Positions 57,300 to 64,000 of a stretch of DNA of 64,000 nt are shown piece by piece (the stretch's first letter is position 1; every line of letters starts with the position of its first letter). Below the pieces are notes generated by a model. The model was not told the origin of the DNA and made no database searches. It was given only the letters and a program-made list of their open reading frames with translations. The DNA lies in contig JACPSZ010000008.1 in the NCBI GenBank assembly GCA_024860875.1, forward strand, positions 148,106 to 212,105, given 5' to 3'. This DNA is from Nitrososphaerota archaeon (lineage in GTDB: Archaea; Thermoproteota; Nitrososphaeria; Nitrososphaerales; UBA57). Made by a program: the position numbers and the translations under genes.

Positions 57300-57617
57300 T
57301 TAGGTAGGTTTGAGTGCTTCAGGGAGATATCCGTTGTTAAAAAGCCATTGTGCGTGTGCCTGTATGTATCGCCAGACTACGTCAGCACGGGTTTTATTGA
57401 AATCCCACGGTGCAACTAATACAATATCGTTTTCCCTAATCCACATTCTCCTCTTCATTGTGCCCCTGATCCTGCACAACCGTGTTTCTCCGTCAGTACA
57501 CTTGACAAGAAGATGGTCTCCTCCAGAAAGCTTAACCACCTTCCCAAGCACTTGCCCAGTCTGTGGCATCACAAGCTCCTTAAGATCAGCTTCGCTGAGC
57601 ACCTTTCTCTTTCCCAT
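57300..57617 (-). CDS. eif1a: Translation initiation factor aIF-1A
   Basis: GQVLGKVVKLSGGDHLLVKCTDGETRLCRIRGTMKRRMWIRENDIVLVAPWDF. Confidence 0.95.
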   Translation of the reverse strand: MGKRKVLSEADLKELVMPQTGQVLGKVVKLSGGDHLLVKCTDGETRLCRIRGTMKRRMWIRENDIVLVAPWDFNKTRADVVWRYIQAHAQWLFNNGYLPEALKPT

Positions 57618-57869
57618 TCTATTCGCCTCTCCTAACTCGCTCTTCTAAATAGTTCACTTATATAATCTATCATCGTCGAAAGTCAGAAACATTCTTCTGA
57701 ACGGAGCGATGACAAACGAGAACTCTGGTGTGGTCTATTTAACCATGACCGTCTACTGTTCTGTCCAATCCTTGAGGCGTTTATGCTAACGTAATGCTGG
57801 CCCATGTCCTATAAGCTTGAGAGCCGGATTGCCGCATCCCGATATTATATCTGCGTCAGATTCAGGTTC

Positions 57870-58160
57870 TTATGGCGTCGGAGGTGTGATGACGAAGAAC
57901 CTCAAGAAGAAGGCTATCGTAAATGCCAGTATCATAGTAATTATCAATGCTGCTCCCGCTGCTGCAGCTCCTTTAGGTGATGGAAGGCCGTCTTTCAGAA
58001 GGCCGCCAGGAAACAGTATTACGCCTACCAGAAGACAGTAGGCAGATATCGCATGCAGACCTTGCAGAAAGGTCTCTGCTATGTTTGCATAAGAAATCCA
58101 TATCCCAACGACTCCGCCCGCAATCAAAAGGGAACCAGGTGTCATTAATTCCCAGTCCAT
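57870..58160 (-). CDS. Small multi-TM membrane protein
   Basis: Three hydrophobic segments in 96 aa. Confidence 0.55.
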   Translation of the reverse strand: MDWELMTPGSLLIAGGVVGIWISYANIAETFLQGLHAISAYCLLVGVILFPGGLLKDGLPSPKGAAAAGAALIITMILAFTIAFFLRFFVITPPTP

Positions 58161-58204
58161 GTTCTCTGCCTTTACCCTGACGGTTTTGTTTTAAAATGTT
58201 TCTG

Positions 58205-58540
58205 CTAACTTTGCCTAACTAAATCCTTGAGCATCTGTTCATATTGCTCTTTGGTGATCTCGCCTTTGGCATATCGCTCCCGAATTGTCAGGAGCGCCCT
58301 GTCTTCATCTCTCCAGTAATACCTCCTGTATCCCCATCCCCAAGGAAAGAATATCCATTTCAAAACTATGAAAAGGAAAAATAGTCCGATAATCGGGAAC
58401 CAGCCGAATCTAAAACCCATCATCGATGGGTATGTACCTCTAAAGAGTAATATTGAAAGGATGGTTGCTACGCCGATAAGAACGAACATTACTGCCAGTC
58501 CGGCAGAGATCCATTTTCTGGGAGATCTGTCAGGATACAT
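58205..58540 (-). CDS. Membrane protein with SHOCT-like C-terminus
   Basis: LLTIRERYAKGEITKEQYEQMLKDL after two TM segments. Confidence 0.75.
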   Translation of the reverse strand: MYPDRSPRKWISAGLAVMFVLIGVATILSILLFRGTYPSMMGFRFGWFPIIGLFFLFIVLKWIFFPWGWGYRRYYWRDEDRALLTIRERYAKGEITKEQYEQMLKDLVRQS

Positions 58541-58581
58541 GTATTAATTATCATAAGAGTAGCCTAAAAGGTTTTTTGAGG

Positions 58582-59472
58582 TTAATTTGGCAGAGCCTTA
58601 TTCCTTTCTTTGGAGATTCTTATGCAGCTGCCTCCAAGCGCCTTTGCAATGTTACCCAGAACCATGTAGGGCGTGATTAACAAAACAGGGATCGTTATCG
58701 CAATTATGAGAAATTGGAATGGTGCCAGAGAGAGCGCAAGTGTGGTAGCACCTGCACCTCCAACAATATTTGCAAGGAACAAGCCCGCGCAAGTGGGACA
58801 CCCTGTGAACAGACCTATTGCGGCGCCCAGCCCGGCGCTCCAATTCTGCTTAGATATGGAAGGCCTGTTCTTCCAAGCATAGTACGTCAGCGAAACGTTC
58901 AATGCTACAAGGCCGGAAACTATTACTAGAGTAAGCAGGGTCAACGGCAATATCAGAAATCCGATATTTTCAGTAAGATAGCCTACCAACACTGGTATCT
59001 GGCCTGGAGGGCCACAGCAGGGACTGATGATTACGCTCGGTATGATTGCGTTGTACACTTCAGAAAACTTGACATCGGGCATGTACACTATCATGCTTGT
59101 AACGAAACTGTAGAACATGCCGTATAGTATGACTGCAATAATGAATATTTTTACAACTCCCTTCTCTGTAAAAATATACGGAATAATCGAACCTATATTG
59201 TAAGGAATTTCTTCTGCTTTTTTCACTGCTAAAATTCGTTGCTTGAGCACTTTGTATAATCCAAATGCAGAGAGCAAAACGGCTGCAATAAGAACTGAGA
59301 AGTATAGGTATGCTAATGCATCAAGGAAGACTGATGACTCTGCTGAAAGGGTAGGGATGGAGGCTTCTACAATTGAATAGAATCCCATGTTAATGGCAAC
59401 AAGCAATGCCCCGACCAAGGTGATTGCTGGCAGTGAAGTGATCTCATTGATATATTGTGATAAGCTCTGCAA
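58582..59472 (-). CDS. Polytopic membrane protein with Cys motifs
   Basis: Multiple TM segments; SPCCGPPGQIPVL and TGCPTCAGLFLANIVGG; adjacent to cupredoxin/oxidase genes. Confidence 0.6.
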   Translation of the reverse strand: MQSLSQYINEITSLPAITLVGALLVAINMGFYSIVEASIPTLSAESSVFLDALAYLYFSVLIAAVLLSAFGLYKVLKQRILAVKKAEEIPYNIGSIIPYIFTEKGVVKIFIIAVILYGMFYSFVTSMIVYMPDVKFSEVYNAIIPSVIISPCCGPPGQIPVLVGYLTENIGFLILPLTLLTLVIVSGLVALNVSLTYYAWKNRPSISKQNWSAGLGAAIGLFTGCPTCAGLFLANIVGGAGATTLALSLAPFQFLIIAITIPVLLITPYMVLGNIAKALGGSCIRISKERNKALPN

Positions 59473-59514
59473 TGCTACTTATGCGCAAGGCGGAAAATAT
59501 GAGGGTTTTGTAGG

Positions 59515-59988
59515 CTAACCCTCGACCTTGAATTCACCCCACATGCCGAGTATGGAATGTCCCGGCACTGGGCATATGTAGTAATAGCTTCCAGCCTTGT
59601 CAGCCTTGAATGCTACAATTCCCTCTTGTCCAGGGGTAAGCGGCCTTGCACCAGTCCCCACATTGGACTTGAACAGAATTGGCGATTTGTCGTCCTTCTC
59701 CGGCGTTACTGCAAATGCATGTGCAGTGGCTCCGACATTCTTGAGTGTAATCTTGACCACATCTCCAGTCTTTACTGTAATGGTCGGGCCTGGAGAACTC
59801 AGGTTCTGACCGTCAAAACCAAATCCGAAACCCTTCGCAACCTCTCCACCATCTACAACGAACTCTATCGTAGGGATTGCTGTTTGAGCCTGACTTTGGG
59901 CTGGAAAAATTAATGCCAATGAAATCCATTCGAGCCATATACCTCCTGCTATCAGTGCAAGTAATGCTACTGCATAGGTGCTTCTCAT
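59515..59988 (-). CDS. Cupredoxin (plastocyanin-like blue copper protein)
   Basis: Signal peptide; H...YYYICPVPGHSILGMWGEFKVEG gives His-Cys-His-Met type-1 Cu ligands. Confidence 0.88.
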   Translation of the reverse strand: MRSTYAVALLALIAGGIWLEWISLALIFPAQSQAQTAIPTIEFVVDGGEVAKGFGFGFDGQNLSSPGPTITVKTGDVVKITLKNVGATAHAFAVTPEKDDKSPILFKSNVGTGARPLTPGQEGIVAFKADKAGSYYYICPVPGHSILGMWGEFKVEG

Positions 59989-59991
59989 GTT

Positions 59992-60264
59992 CTACACTCC
60001 GTGCAACGCTGCGATTGAGAGCAGACTTAGCGTTATCAGCAGTATGACTGCTGTGAACCCAAAAAGCACAATGGATGAAATGGCCTTAGGCTCGTCTTTA
60101 AGGTGCTGGAAGAAAAGTGCCACAAGTACGGCTTTCACTCCAGCCAAACCTATTATGGAAGTGATCAACACCTGTTGCGACAACGGTTGGCCTATCAGTA
60201 TAAGCTCAAAGACAGTACTTCCGATAAGTATAGCAAATATTGCTGAATACGTTACGACGCCCAA
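59992..60264 (-). CDS. Cytochrome c oxidase subunit IV-like protein
   Basis: Three TM segments, ALFFQHLKDEPK; located in oxidase cluster. Confidence 0.8.
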   Translation of the reverse strand: MGVVTYSAIFAILIGSTVFELILIGQPLSQQVLITSIIGLAGVKAVLVALFFQHLKDEPKAISSIVLFGFTAVILLITLSLLSIAALHGV

Positions 60265-60274
60265 TTCTTTTCAC

Positions 60275-62695
60275 TCATATTAGGTAGAAGAGCGGGAAGA
60301 GGAATATCCATATGATGTCGACTATGTGCCAGTAAAGGCCGAAGTTATGGATATTTTCGCTTCCATGTTCACCCATATGCCTGCCTTTTAGGGCTCCTCC
60401 TATGAGGATCGTCATTGCGGCGAGTCCTCCAATCACGTGCGCTCCATGCGCTCCCGTAGTAATATAGTAGGTGCTCATAACGACCCCGCTATCGAAGGTG
60501 TGTCCTTCGTGGAACAATTCCTGCCATTCAGTTGCCTTGTTATAGAGGAACCAGAGACCAAGGAATATTGTCAATAGAAGTGATCCTATTACGCCTGCCT
60601 TTGATTCTCTTTTTGAATAGACCAGTGCCATCACTGCAGTAAAACTACTTGTAAGCAGAATGAAGGTGTTGATTGCACCGTGTTGTATTTGAAATACAGT
60701 ATTAATTGCAGGCCAATCTAGCGTTCCTGCCCGTATGAAAATGTAAGCGCCTATGAATGTTCCAAATAGTATCACTTCTGAAGCGAGGAATACCCATACT
60801 CCCATCCTCACCCTTGCGACGTGTTTGAACGGCCACCCTTCAGCTTCCTCGTCTTCGAAAGATACGAACTTTTCTTTGGCAAAGCCGTAGAGCCCCAAAC
60901 CCCCAAGTATGAAGCCGGTCAATAATATCCAGAGATACAACATGCCTTCAATAAACGACGCTGTTGGAAGTAGAGTGACCCCCAATATTCCTAGTATAAG
61001 GGTAAAGGCCGCTCCAGCTAGTGCGACGGGCCACTGGCTTAGGTGGCTCTCCATAATCCCATGTTCTGCATGTGCAGTACTCATAGTATGTGTTCCTCCA
61101 TTGGCAAATGCTCCGAGGCCAGGCAGGCTTATCGTGCCATCTTCAGAGAACCTTGGCGTGACATCGAAGTCATTTTGAGGAGGCGGGGATGGAACCGCCC
61201 ACTCGAGCGTAAAGCCATTCCACGGGTTTGATCCTGCGGGCGCTCCAGTCTTTGAGCTTTCGTAGAAGTTGTAGAGCATGAGGATTTGAGCAAGGCCGAA
61301 GACGAACCCTCCAATAGTTGACAAATAGTTCGTGAAGGCCCACTGGGTTTCTGTGAAAGTGACAACACGCCTAGGCATTTCGTAGTTCATGAACATCGGG
61401 AAATAAAGCAAAGTGAAACCGATTACAGAGAGTACGAAGTGGGCCTTGCCGAGACCCTCGTCATACATCTTCCCAGTGATCTTCGGATACCAATAATAGA
61501 ATGCGCCAAAGAGTGCGACTACACCTCCCCCGACCATTACATAGTGGAAGTGTGCCACGACGAAGTAGGTTCCTCTTAGTGCATAATCAAGAGCTACAGA
61601 TCCTAAGAACACGCCCGTAATGCCGCCTACAATGAATAGTGCTATAGAACCCAAAACAAACAGCATAGGTGTTTTGAGCCTAACCTTACCCTTTACAAGC
61701 GACTCGATCATGGCGATCACTATGATGTCAAATGGTAGAGAAATGGCAATTGTAGTCACCGTGAATATTTTTGCGACTAAGGGATCGTAGCCGGTCACGA
61801 ACATATGGTGTCCCCAGACTCCAAAACTTAGAAGAGCTACAATTATGAATGACATGATGATGTACTTTCTACCGTATAGCGGTCTTCTTGTAAATGTCGG
61901 GATAATGTCACCGATTGCCCCCATAGCAGGGAACAGAACAACGTACACTTCTGGGTGGCCGAAGAACCAGAAAAGATGGTCCCAAAGCAGTGAACCGCCT
62001 TGCGGTGAGCCGAAATACATAGTACCAAGAGTTCTATCCCCCATTAACATAATAGTTCCTGCAAGTAACGATGGGAATGCGTAAAGCATCATGAATACAG
62101 TTAAGAGGATTGTCCAAGTGAACATCGGCATCTGCATCAGTTTCATGCCTGGAGCGCGCATCTTCAGAATAGTTGTAATAAAGTTGACAGAACTTACTGT
62201 TATCGATACGATAAAGAGAATAAGACCACCGGCAGCTAGGCTGAGACCCAGGTTAGGCGTGAACCTCAGTGTTGTTAGGGGGGCATAGAGCGTCCAGCCT
62301 CCGTCTGGCAAGCCTGCTGCAGAACTCATTAAGAGCAATATACCGCTGAAGAGGTATAGCCAATAACTCAGAGCATTGATCCTAGGAAATGCAAGGTCTC
62401 TCGCCCCTATCTGTAGAGGGACAATCCAATTTGCGAATCCGAATGCAAACGGGGACAGGAACCACAGCACCATTATGAGTCCATGAGTGGTAAATGCCTG
62501 ATTGAATGCAGAGCTTGCGATGAAGTTGTTGTTAGGCACTGTAAGCTGCACCCTAACAAGAAGTGCTAATGCGCCTCCAACGAAGAGGAAGTATAGTGAT
62601 GTAACTATGTAGAGTGAACCTATGTCTTTGTGATTAGTAGAGAACAGCCATCTCTTAATTGAGTAAGATGGTGGTATATGGTGTTCCTCGCTCAT
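60275..62695 (-). CDS. Heme-copper oxidase subunit I + III fusion
   Basis: CoxI: RWLFSTNHKDIGSLY, WFFGHPEVYVVLFP, HFHYVMVGG; then CoxIII: VWVFLASEVILFGTFIGAYIF, GAHGAHVIGGL. Confidence 0.96.
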   Translation of the reverse strand: MSEEHHIPPSYSIKRWLFSTNHKDIGSLYIVTSLYFLFVGGALALLVRVQLTVPNNNFIASSAFNQAFTTHGLIMVLWFLSPFAFGFANWIVPLQIGARDLAFPRINALSYWLYLFSGILLLMSSAAGLPDGGWTLYAPLTTLRFTPNLGLSLAAGGLILFIVSITVSSVNFITTILKMRAPGMKLMQMPMFTWTILLTVFMMLYAFPSLLAGTIMLMGDRTLGTMYFGSPQGGSLLWDHLFWFFGHPEVYVVLFPAMGAIGDIIPTFTRRPLYGRKYIIMSFIIVALLSFGVWGHHMFVTGYDPLVAKIFTVTTIAISLPFDIIVIAMIESLVKGKVRLKTPMLFVLGSIALFIVGGITGVFLGSVALDYALRGTYFVVAHFHYVMVGGGVVALFGAFYYWYPKITGKMYDEGLGKAHFVLSVIGFTLLYFPMFMNYEMPRRVVTFTETQWAFTNYLSTIGGFVFGLAQILMLYNFYESSKTGAPAGSNPWNGFTLEWAVPSPPPQNDFDVTPRFSEDGTISLPGLGAFANGGTHTMSTAHAEHGIMESHLSQWPVALAGAAFTLILGILGVTLLPTASFIEGMLYLWILLTGFILGGLGLYGFAKEKFVSFEDEEAEGWPFKHVARVRMGVWVFLASEVILFGTFIGAYIFIRAGTLDWPAINTVFQIQHGAINTFILLTSSFTAVMALVYSKRESKAGVIGSLLLTIFLGLWFLYNKATEWQELFHEGHTFDSGVVMSTYYITTGAHGAHVIGGLAAMTILIGGALKGRHMGEHGSENIHNFGLYWHIVDIIWIFLFPLFYLI

Positions 62696-63369
62696 GGTCT
62701 TGAAGCCCCTTGAACCGGGTGCTCAGCCTCCGCAGGCTTCACCTTCGAATACCAATCCTGAAATTCAGCAGGATCCATAACTATGAGTTTCGTTTTCATG
62801 TACGCGTGTCCTACACCACAGAACTCGAAACATACTATGTTGTACTCTCCGGTATCCTTTGGAATAAACCAGATTGTGTTGGTTCTGCCTGGTAAAGCGT
62901 CCATCTTTGTTTTGTATTCGAGAACTCCAAAACTGTGCGCGACATCATTGGAAACAATTTTCAATATTACTGTTTCATCTTTTGGCACTCTTAGAACTGT
63001 GTCTTCATAATTGTTTGGATAAACAAACTTCCAGCCCCACTGGAACCCATTTACTTGCACGTTAAGTGTGCCAGAAGGAGGTGTGTTAAGCGTATCAATC
63101 ACAGCAAACGTCCCGTTTAGCAGAAAGGTCAGAATTACGATGGACAACGCTAGAGAAATTACCACTGACCTGGGGTGTCCCCTTTCTTCAGGGACTTTGC
63201 CTAGTATTGGAGTATCTTCCGGTTCTGGTGTTTTCGAGCCTCTATCTCGGTACTTAAAAATCACAATTAGAAATATTGCTATGACTACGACTCCCACAAG
63301 AATCCCCAGCCAGACGAATAGGTCAAAGAGGGGTTGAAAGATTTCGCTGGTGCTCGAAACCATGTTCAA
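62692..63369 (-). CDS. coxB: Heme-copper oxidase subunit II
   Basis: QWGWKFVYPNNYEDT, NDVAHSFGV, CFEFCGVGHAYMKTKLIV CuA site. Confidence 0.96.
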   Translation of the reverse strand: MNMVSSTSEIFQPLFDLFVWLGILVGVVVIAIFLIVIFKYRDRGSKTPEPEDTPILGKVPEERGHPRSVVISLALSIVILTFLLNGTFAVIDTLNTPPSGTLNVQVNGFQWGWKFVYPNNYEDTVLRVPKDETVILKIVSNDVAHSFGVLEYKTKMDALPGRTNTIWFIPKDTGEYNIVCFEFCGVGHAYMKTKLIVMDPAEFQDWYSKVKPAEAEHPVQGASRP

Positions 63370-63474
63370 GAGACACTTGCCCTATAGGTTATTTAACAAT
63401 TTCTGGCTCAAAGGATGTTTCTGTTTTGAAGACAATTTCCAGCTTTTTATATCGCCACTCACAAAGGAGATGCG

Positions 63475-63906
63475 ATGGTCAGCACAGGAACCATAGCTAC
63501 GATTACAGCAATTATGGTCTACCTCCTTATGATAATCGGCGCGTTCGTAAGAGCGAGCGGTTTTGGCCTTGCTTGCCCGGATTGGCCTACTTGCCATGGC
63601 CAAATAATTCCGGAGTTCACGACACCTGTCATATCGGAGTACACTCATAGAGTCGTTGCTGCCTTTTCATCGCTGTTCGTATTAATCACAATGGTGCTTG
63701 CAGTAAAGAGGCACAGGGGCAGCGGAGTTGCCACGTTCGCTACGCTTAGCTTCCTGCTCATAATTGGTCAGGTTATTTTAGGAATGGTGACGGTGCTTTC
63801 AGAGCTTGATCCTCTTATAGGAACTGCTCATCTTGCTATGGCTACAGCTGTCTTTGGTTCAACAGTAATTACGGCAGTGCTTGCACGCAAGCTTCCGATA
63901 ACTTAA
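63475..63906 (+). CDS. ctaA: Compact (four-TM) heme A synthase
   Basis: GAFVRASGFGLACPDWPTCHGQIIP, SEYTHRVVAA, GTAHLAMATAVFGS in only 143 aa. Confidence 0.9.
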   Translation: MVSTGTIATITAIMVYLLMIIGAFVRASGFGLACPDWPTCHGQIIPEFTTPVISEYTHRVVAAFSSLFVLITMVLAVKRHRGSGVATFATLSFLLIIGQVILGMVTVLSELDPLIGTAHLAMATAVFGSTVITAVLARKLPIT

Positions 63907-64000
63907 CGGTGCATAGCAACAAATTATTTTAAGGTCGGCTTTGCTCAGTCGTATTGAACCAATTTGCGGACATGCATATTTGCTGTTGATCAACCTCAGA

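Noticed and set aside
57661-57850. Possible C/D box sRNA around GCGATGACAAACGAG
   Set aside because: A C-box-like GATGA is present but no convincing paired D/D' boxes at the right spacing.

Overview
The window looks like one contiguous piece of a Thaumarchaeota/Nitrososphaeria-type archaeal chromosome. This placement rests on eS25, eS26, RpoK, RpoH and aIF1A, a single-chain (unsplit) RpoA, a compact heme A synthase and fused CoxI+III. Housekeeping blocks at ~1-20 kb and ~48-64 kb (ribosomal proteins, sugar-phosphate metabolism, RNA polymerase operon, terminal oxidase) flank a ~27 kb accessory zone (~21-47.7 kb). The accessory zone holds: (i) a cassette of bacterial-looking small enzyme genes between 24-bp imperfect direct repeats; (ii) a tRNA-Gln(CTG) gene that only folds if three short introns are removed; (iii) degenerate 3' fragments of tRNA-Gln and tRNA-Val upstream of the intact genes, in the geometry of tRNA-targeted integration scars; (iv) four toxin-antitoxin pairs and a Fic gene missing its catalytic loop; (v) a ~14.8 kb segment bounded by a ~50-bp imperfect direct repeat, carrying two TrmB regulators, a small membrane-anchored protein resembling phage tail proteins, and a 1680-aa surface protein built from ~50 copies of a 20-aa repeat. 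Other notable items are an A12 homopolymer frameshift in an EF-Tu/SelB-like gene and a PQQ dehydrogenase with the Asp-x-Asp signature of lanthanide-type enzymes. All assignments come from reading the sequence and motif memory; no searches or folding programs were run.
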